Source of the DNA: Streptomyces sclerotialus
GTDB lineage: Bacteria > Actinomycetota > Actinomycetes > Streptomycetales > Streptomycetaceae
Direction of reading: 5' to 3'
Assembly: GCF_040907265.1 (NCBI RefSeq)
Contig: NZ_JBFOHP010000002.1
Location: forward strand, 434,001-498,000
Length of the DNA stretch: 64,000 nt
Each line of letters opens with the position of its first letter. Within the stretch, counting starts at the first letter, position 1. The position numbers were made by a program, and so were the translations under genes. Shown one piece after another: positions 23,667 to 32,581 of the stretch. The notes beneath the pieces are model-generated. The model had not been told where the DNA came from. It searched no databases and saw only the letters and a list, made by a program, of their open reading frames with translations.

Positions 23667-24953
23667 TCACCGCATGGCGTCCCGGTGCTGCCAGGGGCGG
23701 ACCAGGGCGACCAGGCAGAGGGCCGCCGCGGCGAGGGATATGAGCATGATGAGGGCCATCGGGGCCGAGCTCCCTTCGCCGAAGGCGCCCACCAGGGGGG
23801 AGGCTGCCGCGCCGAAGAGGAACTGGAGGCCGCCGAGGAGGGCCGAGGCCGCACCGGGCGCTGCGCGGCCCAGGGTCTGGCCGAGGCTCATCGTCGCGGG
23901 GAAGGTCATGCCGACGCCGCCCAGGGTGAGGAACAGGCAGATCCAGGTGCCGGCCAGGGTGCCGCCGACCGTGGGCAGCAGCAGGACCTGCGCCAGTGCG
24001 CCCAGTACCGAGAGGCAGACTCCGGCGGTCAGCAGTGTGTTCAGGGGGATGTGGCGGCGTGCGAGCCTGCCGAAGACCGCCCCGGCGATGAGCATGGCGA
24101 TCGCGTTGCACGCGAAGATCAGCGAGTAGACCGTGGCGGAGACGCCGTAGAGGTTCTCGAAGACGAAGCTCGATCCGCTGATGTAGGCGAAGAGGGCTGC
24201 CGCACTGAAGCCGAGGACGAGTACGTACCCCATGAAGGCACGGTTGCCCATCAGGGTGCCCATCGCGCGGAAGGTGCCGCCGATGCCGCCGCTGTGGCGG
24301 CGCTCGGGCGGCAGCGACTCCGGGACCTTGGCCAGCACCGAGAGCAGCAGTACCGCGCCGATGACGGCCAGGACGACGAAGACGGCGCGCCAGGTGGCGA
24401 CCGAGAGGATGACGCCGCCGACGACGGGCGCCGCGACCGGTGCGACACCGAGGATCTGTGACAGCAGCGCGAAGTAGCGCGGGATGTCCGGACCGTGGAA
24501 GCGGTCGGTGATCACCGCGCGGGCCAGGACCATGCCCGCGGCTCCGCAGACGCCCTGAAGGAACCGGGCGGCGGTCAGCACCTCGACGTTCGGGGCGACG
24601 GCGCAGGCCAGGGACAGCACGGTGAAGCCGACGCCGCCCCAGATCAGCAGTCCGCGCCGGCCCAGGCCGTCGCTGACCGGCCCCACCAGCACCTGTCCGA
24701 CGACGAGACCGGCCAGGAAGGTGGTCATGGTGAGCTGGACGGCGGAGCTGCTCGCGTGCAGGGATTCGCCCATGGAGGGGAAGCCCGGCACGTACATGTC
24801 CGTGGCGAGCGGGGCGATGCCGGTGAGCGCGCCGAGGACCGCGATCAGGGCGCCCGCACGCTTGCGCGGCTGCGTCGCGGCGGCGGCCGGGGCCGCGTCG
24901 GCGGTGCGCGGGGCCTCTTCGGCGGTACTGTGAGTATGAGGCGGAGATACCAT
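23667..24953 (-). CDS. Bcr/CflA-family drug-resistance MFS transporter
   Basis: A 428-residue exporter with 12 predicted helices after a ~30-residue polar tail. ATDMYVPGFPSMGESLHASSS is the classic Bcr/CflA start of helix 1, and LVGPVSDGLGRRGLLIWG is the MFS loop motif. Family members expel bicyclomycin, chloramphenicol, florfenicol or sulphonamides by proton antiport. It diverges from a MarR-type gene, and three 17-bp direct repeats lie between them, so drug-induced derepression is likely. The ATG at 24953 has GGGAA-like sequence upstream only; no better start is in frame. Confidence 0.9.
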   Translation of the reverse strand: MVSPPHTHSTAEEAPRTADAAPAAAATQPRKRAGALIAVLGALTGIAPLATDMYVPGFPSMGESLHASSSAVQLTMTTFLAGLVVGQVLVGPVSDGLGRRGLLIWGGVGFTVLSLACAVAPNVEVLTAARFLQGVCGAAGMVLARAVITDRFHGPDIPRYFALLSQILGVAPVAAPVVGGVILSVATWRAVFVVLAVIGAVLLLSVLAKVPESLPPERRHSGGIGGTFRAMGTLMGNRAFMGYVLVLGFSAAALFAYISGSSFVFENLYGVSATVYSLIFACNAIAMLIAGAVFGRLARRHIPLNTLLTAGVCLSVLGALAQVLLLPTVGGTLAGTWICLFLTLGGVGMTFPATMSLGQTLGRAAPGAASALLGGLQFLFGAAASPLVGAFGEGSSAPMALIMLISLAAAALCLVALVRPWQHRDAMR

Positions 24954-24972
24954 TCGGGAAAGGTAACCAATA

Positions 24973-25023
24973 GTTCACTGGTTTACAAAGTTCACTGGTT
25001 GACAAAGCTCACCGGTTCACGAA
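24973..25023. promoter_or_regulatory. Triple 17-bp direct repeat, candidate MarR operator
   Basis: Three consecutive 17-bp units: GTTCACTGGTTTACAAA, GTTCACTGGTTGACAAA and GCTCACCGGTTCACGAA. Preceding AACCAATAG makes a partial dyad with the first unit's TGGTT. The array fills the 79-nt gap between the exporter and marR-type starts, and its last unit abuts the ribosome-binding site. Confidence 0.7.
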
Positions 25024-25032
25024 GGAGCGTCC

Positions 25033-25572
25033 GTGCTGCCCCTCCCCCCGTCCGTCATCCGCGAGCAGTGGGCCGCCCACAACCCCGGTCTGGACACCTC
25101 GCCCATGGAGGTGGTGGCGCTGGCCAAACGCATCATCGCCCTGTTCGACCAGGCGGTCGAGCCGCTCTACGACGGCGCGCCGCTCACCGCGCCCGAGCTG
25201 GACGTGCTGGTCCCGCTGCGGTACGCGGACGAACCCGCCATCGCCCGCCGACTCGCCGAGAACATGGGCGTCTCCCGGGCCGGCATGAGCAAGGCACTGG
25301 CCAAGCTGGAGAAGCGCGGCTTCATCGAGCGCGCGCCCAACCCCGCCGACCGCCGGGCCGCACTCGTCACCGTCACCCCCGCCGGCAAGGAAGCCATCGA
25401 CGCCCTCTTCCCGCGCCAGCTCGCCGTCGAGGCCGAACTCCTCGCCGAGCTGGGCGACGACCGGGCCCGGATCGTGGACGCGCTGGCCCGGCTCGCCGAG
25501 GTCATGGAGCGCCGGGTGGCCGAAGGCCCGCTCGCCGGCGTGGGCAGCACCCGCACCGCACCGCCCGCCTGA
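25033..25572 (+). CDS. MarR-family transcriptional regulator
   Basis: A 179-residue winged-helix protein. The recognition region reads EPAIARRLAENMGVSRAGMSKALAKLEKRGFIERAPNPADRRAALVTVTPAG, including the wing motif D-R-R. Flanking helices form the usual MarR dimer. It begins at GTG 25033 with AAGGAG 5 nt upstream. MarR proteins repress efflux genes and release DNA on binding phenolic or drug ligands; here the divergent Bcr/CflA exporter is the obvious target. Confidence 0.9.
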   Translation: MLPLPPSVIREQWAAHNPGLDTSPMEVVALAKRIIALFDQAVEPLYDGAPLTAPELDVLVPLRYADEPAIARRLAENMGVSRAGMSKALAKLEKRGFIERAPNPADRRAALVTVTPAGKEAIDALFPRQLAVEAELLAELGDDRARIVDALARLAEVMERRVAEGPLAGVGSTRTAPPA

Positions 25573-25608
25573 CCCGCTCCGCTCCCCCGCCCCACTAGCC
25601 TCGGCCCC

Positions 25609-26358
25609 ATGCGGTACGGCGTCGAGGCAGCGGAGCCAGGCGGGCGGCGGGTCGGGGTGGTGGCCTCGTTCGACTTCACCCGGCGGGCGGAGCTGTCGCG
25701 GTGGGTGCCGCCGGAGGTGACGTGCGCGCTGGCCTTCACCCGGCGGGTGGCGTACGAGGACAACTGGCAGCTGGTCTCCCGGCTCAGCCGGCCCGGGGTG
25801 CTCACGGAGCCGCTGGGGGAGTTGCGGCGGACGGCCGGCGGCTTGCCGGAGGCCGTGGCGTACCTCTGCACTGCGTGCAGTTTCGCCGATGGCGTGGACG
25901 GCGAGGCCGCGCTGCGGGAGGAGATGGCGGCACAGGGGGTGCGGCAGGCCCTGACGACCAGTGGCGCCGTCACCGCGGCCCTGCGGGCCGTCGGTGCCCG
26001 CCGGGTCGCGGTGGTCCATCCGTACCAGGCGCCCGTGGACCGGTACTTGGCCGGCTACCTGGAGGCGACCGGGTTCGAGGTGGCCGGCCGCACCGCACTG
26101 GGGCTGGATGCGGTCGACGACGTGTACGGCGTGCGCACCGGGCAGGTCGGGGACGCCGTCGCCGCAGGTGACCGGCCGGGAGCCGACGCGGTGTTCATCA
26201 GCTGCACCGCCCTGCCGACGTACGACGTCATCCCCGCTCTTGAGGACCGCCTCGGCAAGCCCGTCATCAGCGCCAACCAGGCCACGGTCTGGGCGCTGTT
26301 GCGCGCCGTCGGGTCGCGTGCGCGCGGCAGCGGACAGCGCCTCCTGGAGCATTGTTGA
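25609..26358 (+). CDS. Maleate isomerase / arylmalonate decarboxylase-type Asp/Glu racemase superfamily protein
   Basis: A 249-residue protein with the two half-domains of the Asp/Glu racemase superfamily. The two catalytic positions carry Cys: Cys87/Cys90 in YLCTACSFADG and Cys199 in FISCTALPTYDVIPALE. This two-Cys pattern fits maleate cis-trans isomerase, which converts maleate to fumarate in nicotinate-type degradation, better than arylmalonate decarboxylase, which lacks one Cys. The N-terminus GGRRVGVVASFDFTRRAELSRWVPPE is typical of the maleate isomerase group. It follows the MarR gene by 36 nt and may be co-transcribed. No degradation genes surround it, so the substrate is open. Confidence 0.75.
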   Translation: MRYGVEAAEPGGRRVGVVASFDFTRRAELSRWVPPEVTCALAFTRRVAYEDNWQLVSRLSRPGVLTEPLGELRRTAGGLPEAVAYLCTACSFADGVDGEAALREEMAAQGVRQALTTSGAVTAALRAVGARRVAVVHPYQAPVDRYLAGYLEATGFEVAGRTALGLDAVDDVYGVRTGQVGDAVAAGDRPGADAVFISCTALPTYDVIPALEDRLGKPVISANQATVWALLRAVGSRARGSGQRLLEHC

Positions 26359-26364
26359 GAACTT

Positions 26365-26390
26365 TTGTTTTGTTCATTGACATATATCAA
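26365..26390. promoter_or_regulatory. AT-rich dyads upstream of the GH2 gene
   Basis: TTGACATATATCAA (26377-26390) is palindromic in 12 of 14 positions and sits in a short AT-rich island rare in this genome. A second dyad GAAC-N9-GTTC overlaps at about 26359-26375. They probably mark the promoter/operator of the GH2 gene 66 nt downstream. Confidence 0.4.
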
Positions 26391-26455
26391 CAGGAGTCGA
26401 CAGACTCAGCGCGTTCAGCTGCCTCGTCACCCTCACGGCATACCGGAAGGCACAC

Positions 26456-29400
26456 ATGGCCATCTCACGACGCGTGGTTCTGGGCACAGCCGGCGCCTCC
26501 CTCGGCGGAGTCCTCGGTGCGCAACTGGCAGTGGGCTCCCCGGTGTCGGCTGCCGGGCGGGCGAAGCCCGCTGCGGATGCGGCACCGACCGCACGGCGGG
26601 CGAACGACCTCTGCCGCGGATGGCGGTTCGCCCTCGTCAACACCACGGGTGAGGACGCGCCCCGGCCCGCCGACGACGACCCGGCCTGGCGCGAGGTGGA
26701 CGTGCCGCACGACTGGAGCATCGGCCTGGACCCCGTCAAGGACGACCGCACGACGGCGGGCAGCGGCTATCTCCCCGGCGGTCTCGGCTGGTACACCAAG
26801 ACCTTCACACTGCCCGCGAAGACCGCGGGCAAGCGGATTTCCGTCGAGTTCGACGGCGTCTACATGGACGCGCAGGTGCACTTCAACGGGCAGCTGGTCG
26901 CCACCCACCCGTACGGCTACACCGGCTTCGCCGTGGACCTCACCGGCCTGGCGCACACCGACGGCCGGACCGGCAACACCCTGTCGGTCCGGGCCCGCAA
27001 CCAGGTGCCCAGCAGTCGTTGGTACTCCGGCAGCGGCATCCACCGGGACGTACGGCTCGTGGTCACCGACCCCGTGCACATCGTCCGGCACGGGGTCACG
27101 GTCACCACGCCCGGACTGGCGCGGGCCGTCGCGGCCGGGCGGGCCGCGGTCCGCGTCGCGGTGACCGCCGTGAGCGAGGAGCACACGTCCGTACGGGCCC
27201 AGGTGACGGCGACGGTGCGGGACGCGGCCGGCCGGCAGGTCGCCTCGGAGTCCGCCTCCGTCACGCTGGGCGGTGACCCGTCGACGACGCCGCTGGACCT
27301 GCGCATCGACAAGCCCCGCCTCTGGTCGGTGCGGCGCCCGTACCTCTACACCGTCGACACCCGCGTCACCGTGCGCGGCCGGACCGTCGACGAGACGAGC
27401 ACGCCCTTCGGCCTGCGGTGGGCCACCTTCGACCCCCGGCACGGCTTCTCGCTCAACGGCGAACGGATGAAGCTGCAGGGCGTCAACCTCCACCACGACC
27501 TCGGTGCGCTGGGTGCCGCCTTCCATCCCGACGCGGCCCGGCGGCAGCTGGAGATCATGCGGGAGATGGGCGTCAACGCCCTGCGGACCTCGCACAATCC
27601 GCCGGCTCCCCAGGTGGTCGAGCTCTGCGCGGAGTTGGGCATTCTGTTGCAGGTCGAGGCGTTCGACTGCTGGCGCACGCCGAAGAACCGGTACGACTAC
27701 GGCCGGTTCTTCGACGAGCACAGCGAAGCCGACATCAAGGAGATGGTGCACGCGGCGAAGAACTCGCCCGCCGTGGTGATGTGGTCGATCGGCAACGAGA
27801 TCCCGGACAGCACCAGCGAGGCCGGGGTGGCGATGGCGGAGCGGCTGATCGCGGCCGTGAAGTCGGTCGACACGACCCGGGCGGTGGTGATCGGCTCGGA
27901 CAAGTACCGCAGTGTGCCGAAGGACGGTTCACCGCAGGACCGTATCCTCCGCATGCTCGACGGCGTGGGGCTCAACTACAACACCGCAGCCTCCGTCGAC
28001 GCGCTGCACGAGAAGTACCCGGACACGTTCTTCTTCGAGTCCGAGAGCTCGTCGAGCACCTCGACCCGTGGGGTGTACGAGAGTCCCGGGCAGCTCAACA
28101 CGGGCGAGAACTACACGCCCGGGCGGCGCGGCGCCTCGTCGTACGACAACAACCTGGAGTCGTGGACGATGAGCGGCGAGTACGCCCTGAAGAAGGACCG
28201 TGACCGGGAGTTCTTCGGCGGCCAGTTCCTCTGGACCGGCATCGACTACCTCGGTGAGCCGACACCGTACGACGACGTCTTCCCGGTGAAGTCCTCGTTC
28301 TTCGGCGCCGTCGACACCACCGGCTTCCCCAAGGACCAGTTCTCGCTCTTCCGCAGTCAGTGGAGCGAGACGCCGATGGTGCATCTGCTGCCCATGGACT
28401 GGACCGGGCACCGCGCCAAGGACGAGGTGACGGTGTGGGCTTACACCAACGCCGACAGCGTGGAGCTCTTCCTCAACGGCCGGTCGGTCGGGGTGCGCCG
28501 CTTCGACCGCAAGAAGACGGCGTACGGCCGGGAGTACCTGGAGACCACCGAGGCCACCGGGGACGACAAGACCGTCACCTCGGGCCCGTACCCGGGCAGT
28601 TACACCAGCCCCAACGGCAGCGCGGGCCGGCTCCACCTCACCTGGCAGGTGCCCTTCGAGCCGGGCAAGCTCGTGGCGGTGGCGCGGCGGAACGGACGCG
28701 AGGTCGCCCGCGACACACTGCGCACGGCAGGCGAGGCAGCGGCGGTGCGGCTGACCCCGGACCGGAAGGAAGTGGCCGGGGACGGCCTCGTCTTCGTCAC
28801 CGCCGAGGTCACCGACTCCCGGGGCGTCGTCGTGCCCGACGCGGACCACGCCCTCACCTTCCAGGTGACCGGCGGGCATCTGGCCGGCGCCGACAACGGG
28901 CAGCAGGAGAGCGCCGAGAACTACCGCTCCCCCGTCCGGTCCGCCTTCCACGGCAAGGCCCTCGCGATCGTACGGCCGGCCGAGGGGGCCGGGGCGGTCA
29001 CGGTCACGGCGCGGGCGAAGGGCCTGCACTCGGCATCGGCCCGGATCGCTGTCACGGGGCACGGGCAGGGCGTTTCTGCGAGTGCCGCGGCTCCCCCGGC
29101 GGCGACGGACACCGGCGTGCGCGAGGCCGCCTCCGGCGGACCGACAGCGGACGCGAGCTTCTCCGGCGCGCCGGACACCGTGCCGGCCGCGATGCTGGAC
29201 GGCGACCCGGCCACCGGCTGGTCCAACCACTACCGCATGGCGGCGACGGGCCTGCTGCCCGCCGTCAGCGCGGCCCGCGCCGCCGACTGGGTGGCGGTCG
29301 CCTGGTCACGCCGGCGTGAGGTCTCCGGTCTCGACGTGTCGTTCACGACGGATGACGCCACGTACGCGCTCCCGGCCTCACTCACCGTCAGCTACTGGGA

Positions 29401-29584
29401 AGGCAGGGAGTACGTGCCGGCGGACCGGGTCCGCATCGACTGGGCGGAGGCCTCGGAGACCCCCACCCGGGTCACGTTCGACGCCGTCCGCACCACCCGG
29501 ATCAGGCTCGACCTGGCGAGCCGCCACCCCGGCAAGGAGAACGGGTTCCTCCGTATCGTCGGTCTCAGCGCCGACGGGTCCTAG
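26456..29584 (+). CDS. Secreted glycoside hydrolase family 2 enzyme (beta-galactosidase type)
   Basis: A 1042-residue exported enzyme. A twin-arginine signal (SRRVVLGTAGASLGG, cleavage near residue 32) precedes the GH2 sugar-binding domain (about 45-225), the Ig-like domain (about 230-330) and the TIM barrel (about 335-640). The acid/base Glu448 is in MWSIGNEIPDS and the likely nucleophile Glu528 in FFFESESSSS. Then come further beta domains (about 650-880) and a C-terminal F5/8-like or carbohydrate-binding beta-sandwich (about 905-1042). GGAAGG lies 5 nt before ATG 26456. Substrate may be a beta-galactoside or related plant oligosaccharide; GH2 also includes glucuronidases and mannosidases. 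It ends 20 nt inside the convergent LysR gene. Confidence 0.9.
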   Translation: MAISRRVVLGTAGASLGGVLGAQLAVGSPVSAAGRAKPAADAAPTARRANDLCRGWRFALVNTTGEDAPRPADDDPAWREVDVPHDWSIGLDPVKDDRTTAGSGYLPGGLGWYTKTFTLPAKTAGKRISVEFDGVYMDAQVHFNGQLVATHPYGYTGFAVDLTGLAHTDGRTGNTLSVRARNQVPSSRWYSGSGIHRDVRLVVTDPVHIVRHGVTVTTPGLARAVAAGRAAVRVAVTAVSEEHTSVRAQVTATVRDAAGRQVASESASVTLGGDPSTTPLDLRIDKPRLWSVRRPYLYTVDTRVTVRGRTVDETSTPFGLRWATFDPRHGFSLNGERMKLQGVNLHHDLGALGAAFHPDAARRQLEIMREMGVNALRTSHNPPAPQVVELCAELGILLQVEAFDCWRTPKNRYDYGRFFDEHSEADIKEMVHAAKNSPAVVMWSIGNEIPDSTSEAGVAMAERLIAAVKSVDTTRAVVIGSDKYRSVPKDGSPQDRILRMLDGVGLNYNTAASVDALHEKYPDTFFFESESSSSTSTRGVYESPGQLNTGENYTPGRRGASSYDNNLESWTMSGEYALKKDRDREFFGGQFLWTGIDYLGEPTPYDDVFPVKSSFFGAVDTTGFPKDQFSLFRSQWSETPMVHLLPMDWTGHRAKDEVTVWAYTNADSVELFLNGRSVGVRRFDRKKTAYGREYLETTEATGDDKTVTSGPYPGSYTSPNGSAGRLHLTWQVPFEPGKLVAVARRNGREVARDTLRTAGEAAAVRLTPDRKEVAGDGLVFVTAEVTDSRGVVVPDADHALTFQVTGGHLAGADNGQQESAENYRSPVRSAFHGKALAIVRPAEGAGAVTVTARAKGLHSASARIAVTGHGQGVSASAAAPPAATDTGVREAASGGPTADASFSGAPDTVPAAMLDGDPATGWSNHYRMAATGLLPAVSAARAADWVAVAWSRRREVSGLDVSFTTDDATYALPASLTVSYWEGREYVPADRVRIDWAEASETPTRVTFDAVRTTRIRLDLASRHPGKENGFLRIVGLSADGS

Positions 29585-30461
29585 CCGGCCCCGGCCGCCG
29601 CCGGGGCGCCGCCTCCCGGTAGAGGTCCGCCAGCAGCGCGACGGCGGCGTGCGTCGCGGGGTGGGGGTCGTGACGCCGCCAGATGAGGTGGACCGTGACC
29701 GGCGGGGCGTGGCGCAGTGGGCGGAAGACGATGCCGTCGCGGCGGTACTGGCTCGCGGTGCTCTCGGGGGTGATCCCGATGCCGCGGCCCGCGGCGATCG
29801 CCGCGAGCCAGTCGTCGACGTCCCGGGTGTGTTCGATGACGGGCCGGCCGCCTTCCGGCCACAGCTCGGCGGTGGTGGTGCCGGTGCGCCGGTCGGCGAG
29901 CACGGTGCGGGTGGCGGCGTCGGCCAGCGGGACGGAGCGGCGCCCGGCCCACGGGTCGTCCGCCGCCAGCGCGCAGTACCGCCGTTCCTGGCCGACGGCG
30001 GCGGAGGCGAAGCGCTCGCCGTCGAACGGTCTGCGGACGACGGCGAGGTCGCACAGGCCCTCGGCCAGGCCGCCGGTGGCGGAGTTCGTGCGCACCAGGT
30101 GCAGCTCGACGTCGGGCCGGAGGGCTGCCCAGCGGCGCTGGTACGCGGCGGTGTGGCGGCCCATGGCCGACCAGGCGTGGCCGATGCGCAGCCGGGTGTG
30201 GCCGGTGGTCGCCTCGCGTATGAGGTTGTCGGCGTCGGAGAGCAGCTGCCGTGCGCGGGCCAGCACCTGGACGCCCGCGGTGGTGGGGGTGACGTTCCGG
30301 CTGGTGCGGTGGAGCAGCTGCACCCCGAGGACGCCTTCGAGCGCACCGAGCGTGCGGGATACGGCGGCCTGCGAGACCCCGAGCTCGATGGCGGCGTCGG
30401 TGAAGCTCCCGGCGTCGACGATGGCCACGAGGCACCGCAGATGACGCAGTTCCATATCCAT
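29565..30461 (-). CDS. LysR-family transcriptional regulator
   Basis: A 298-residue LysR protein: helix-turn-helix at about 3-60 (LRCLVAIVDAGSFTDAAIELGVSQAAVSRTLGALEGVLGVQLLHRTSR) and the two-lobed effector domain from about 90. It starts at ATG 30461 (GGAG only 2 nt away) or ATG 30455 (GGAG 8 nt away, better). It diverges from an EamA exporter with a T-N11-A dyad in between, the standard LysR arrangement for control of the neighbour. The final ~15 residues are Arg/Pro-rich and overlap the end of the convergent GH2 gene. Confidence 0.9.
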   Translation of the reverse strand: MDMELRHLRCLVAIVDAGSFTDAAIELGVSQAAVSRTLGALEGVLGVQLLHRTSRNVTPTTAGVQVLARARQLLSDADNLIREATTGHTRLRIGHAWSAMGRHTAAYQRRWAALRPDVELHLVRTNSATGGLAEGLCDLAVVRRPFDGERFASAAVGQERRYCALAADDPWAGRRSVPLADAATRTVLADRRTGTTTAELWPEGGRPVIEHTRDVDDWLAAIAAGRGIGITPESTASQYRRDGIVFRPLRHAPPVTVHLIWRRHDPHPATHAAVALLADLYREAAPRRRPGPARTRRR

Positions 30462-30485
30462 GACTCCAGCGTATAGATACGTTCT

Positions 30486-30506
30486 CGCATGCATTTTGCG
30501 TATGCG
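30486..30506. promoter_or_regulatory. LysR box CGCAT-N11-ATGCG
   Basis: A perfect 5-bp inverted repeat that satisfies the T-N11-A rule (T30490, A30502). It lies between the LysR and EamA genes. Because it covers the ATG at 30489, that codon is unlikely to be the EamA start, which supports a start further downstream. Confidence 0.65.
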
Positions 30507-30530
30507 GGCGAGCGGCGGATGCTGCCGTGC

Positions 30531-31514
30531 ATGACGCGTGAGCACTGTGGAGGGGACTCTTTCCGGCCGGCCGCCGGGAAGCGGGCGGCTGTGACTCCCG
30601 GGTCGGGCCGGCCGGCGGGGACGGCGCTGATGGCCGGCAGCGGGCTGGCCAACCAGGTCGGTGCCGCGACCGCCGCGCTGGCGTTCCCCGTCATCGGGCC
30701 GGCGGGTGTGGTGGCGGTACGGCAGTGGGTGGCGGGTGCGGTGCTGCTGGTGGTGGGCCGGCCGAGGGTGCGGGCCTTCACCTGGCGGCAGTGGTGGCCG
30801 GTGCTCTGTCTGGCGGCGGCGTTCGCCACCATGAACCTGTCCCTCTACACCGCGATCGACCGGATCGGGCTGGGCCTGGCGGTGACGCTGGAGTTCTGCG
30901 GCCCGCTCGCGGTGGCGCTGGCCGCGTCCCGCCGGCTGACCGACGGACTGTGCGCGCTGGTCGCGGGGGCCGCCGTGGTGGCGCTGACCCGCCCCCAGCC
31001 GAGTACGGACTACGCGGGAATCGGGCTCGGCCTGCTCGCGGCCGCGTGCTGGGCCGCCTACATCCTCCTCAACCGGACGGTCGGCGCCCGTCTGCCGGGC
31101 ACCGAGGGGTCGGCGGCGGCAGCCGGGATATCCGCCGTGCTGTACGTGCCGGTCGGGATCGCCGTACTGGCGCACCGGCCGCCCACGGTGAGCGCGGTGG
31201 CGTACGCGGCGGCGGCCGGCGTGCTGTCCTCGGCGGTGCCCATGCTGGCCGACCTGCTGTCGCTGCGCCGGGTCTCGGCCCGCTTCTTCGGCATCTTCAT
31301 GAGCGTCAATCCGGTGCTGGCCGCGCTGGTGGGCTGGGTGATGCTGGGCCAGGCACTGCACTGGCTCGAATGGCTGGCGATCGGGGCGATCGTGACCGCG
31401 AACGGCGTCAGCGTGCTGACCTCTGCCGCGCGCCCGGCCCGGGCCGAGAAGAACCCCGTCGCGGAGGCCGTGACACACGCGGGCACCGGCCCCCTTACGC
31501 AGCGGAGCCGGTGA
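30531..31514 (+). CDS. EamA/DMT-superfamily exporter (RhtA-like)
   Basis: A ten-helix drug/metabolite transporter. AAAFATMNLSLYTAIDRIGLGLAVTLEFCGPLAVAL and YAGIGLGLLAAACWAAYILLNR are the paired EamA repeat features, and the protein resembles RhtA/YedA-type amino-acid exporters. In-frame ATG codons occur at 30489, 30519 and 30531; the first overlaps the LysR box, so 30531 (327 residues) is used, and GTG 30591 is also possible. It ends 28 nt before the stop of the convergent Dap operon. Export of amino-acid-like compounds would fit proximity to diaminopropionate genes, but its control by LysR suggests independence. Confidence 0.8.
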   Translation: MTREHCGGDSFRPAAGKRAAVTPGSGRPAGTALMAGSGLANQVGAATAALAFPVIGPAGVVAVRQWVAGAVLLVVGRPRVRAFTWRQWWPVLCLAAAFATMNLSLYTAIDRIGLGLAVTLEFCGPLAVALAASRRLTDGLCALVAGAAVVALTRPQPSTDYAGIGLGLLAAACWAAYILLNRTVGARLPGTEGSAAAAGISAVLYVPVGIAVLAHRPPTVSAVAYAAAAGVLSSAVPMLADLLSLRRVSARFFGIFMSVNPVLAALVGWVMLGQALHWLEWLAIGAIVTANGVSVLTSAARPARAEKNPVAEAVTHAGTGPLTQRSR

Positions 31515-31542
31515 CCGTGGTGGACATCTGGTGGCGCGGGTG

Positions 31543-32529
31543 TCAGGCCGAGCGCGAGCCGGCCGTCAGCGCGTCGTGGTCGAGGATCTCCTCTCCGTAC
31601 AGGTCCTGCGCCCAGTTGGACTGGTAGATGGTGTCGAGGTAGCGCTCACCGAGGTCAGGGGCGATCGCCACCGCGGTCAGGTCACGGTCCTCGTGTCGGG
31701 CCAGCCATTCCGTCGCGCCGCTGACCACCGTGCCGGTGGAGCCGCCGAACAGGAAACCGCTGCGGGCCAGGCGGTGGCAGGCGCGGACGGTGTCCGCCTC
31801 CTCCACCTGGATCACCTCGTCCACGTAGGACTCGTCCAGCAGTGCCGGGCGGACGCTGGTGCCCAGGCCCGGGATCATCCGGCGGCCGGGCGGGCCGCCG
31901 AAGGTGACCGAGCCGACGCTGTCGACGGCCACCACCCGCACCCTGCGGCGCCACTCCCAGAAGTAGCGCGCGCAGCCCATCAGCGTGCCGGTGGTGCCGG
32001 CGCCGACGAACAGCACGTCCAGGTCGGGGAACTGGCGGGCGATGGCGGGTGCGGTGGTGCGGTAGTGCGCCTTCCAGTTGTCCGGGTTGGCGTGCTGGTT
32101 CAGCCACACGTACCGGTCGTCGGACGCGCACAGCTGCCGGACGTAGTCCAGCCGGGCACCCAGGTACCCGTTCTCGGGGTCCGGTTCGGTGACGATGTGC
32201 ACCTCACTGCCCAGCGCCTCCATCATGCGCCGGGTGGAGAGGTTGCACCGCGGATCGGTCACGCACAGGAACCGGTAGCCCTTGCTCGCCGCGATCATGC
32301 TCAGCGCCACGCCCAGGTTCCCGGACGAGGACTCGATGATGACCGACCCGGGCAGCAGGACCCCCCTGCGCTCGGCGGCCGCGACCATCTCGGCGGCGGC
32401 CTTCAGCTTGATCGAACCGGCGAAGTTGAAGCCCTCGCACTTCAGGAACAGTGGCTGTCCGAACGACGAGCGCAGATCGACGTAGAGCTCTTCCTCATTG
32501 AACTCCAGGGGAACGGATATGACTGGCAC
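31543..32529 (-). CDS. sbnA: SbnA-type PLP-dependent 2,3-diaminopropionate synthase
   Basis: A 328-residue relative of cysteine synthase. The Schiff-base Lys is in FNFAGSIKLKAA, the substrate loop in IIESSSGNLGVALS, and the phosphate-binding Gly loop in FVGAGTTGTLMG. SbnA of staphyloferrin B synthesis condenses O-phospho-L-serine with glutamate to give ACEGA, which SbnB oxidises to L-Dap. The pairing with an SbnB gene just upstream makes this function very likely. GTG 32529 has GAGGGGG 5 nt upstream. Last gene of the operon. Confidence 0.9.
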   Translation of the reverse strand: MPVISVPLEFNEEELYVDLRSSFGQPLFLKCEGFNFAGSIKLKAAAEMVAAAERRGVLLPGSVIIESSSGNLGVALSMIAASKGYRFLCVTDPRCNLSTRRMMEALGSEVHIVTEPDPENGYLGARLDYVRQLCASDDRYVWLNQHANPDNWKAHYRTTAPAIARQFPDLDVLFVGAGTTGTLMGCARYFWEWRRRVRVVAVDSVGSVTFGGPPGRRMIPGLGTSVRPALLDESYVDEVIQVEEADTVRACHRLARSGFLFGGSTGTVVSGATEWLARHEDRDLTAVAIAPDLGERYLDTIYQSNWAQDLYGEEILDHDALTAGSRSA

Positions 32530-32581
32530 GATGACCCCCTCATTTGATGACCCCCCATGTGCGGCCGCAGGTTCCGGCCGC

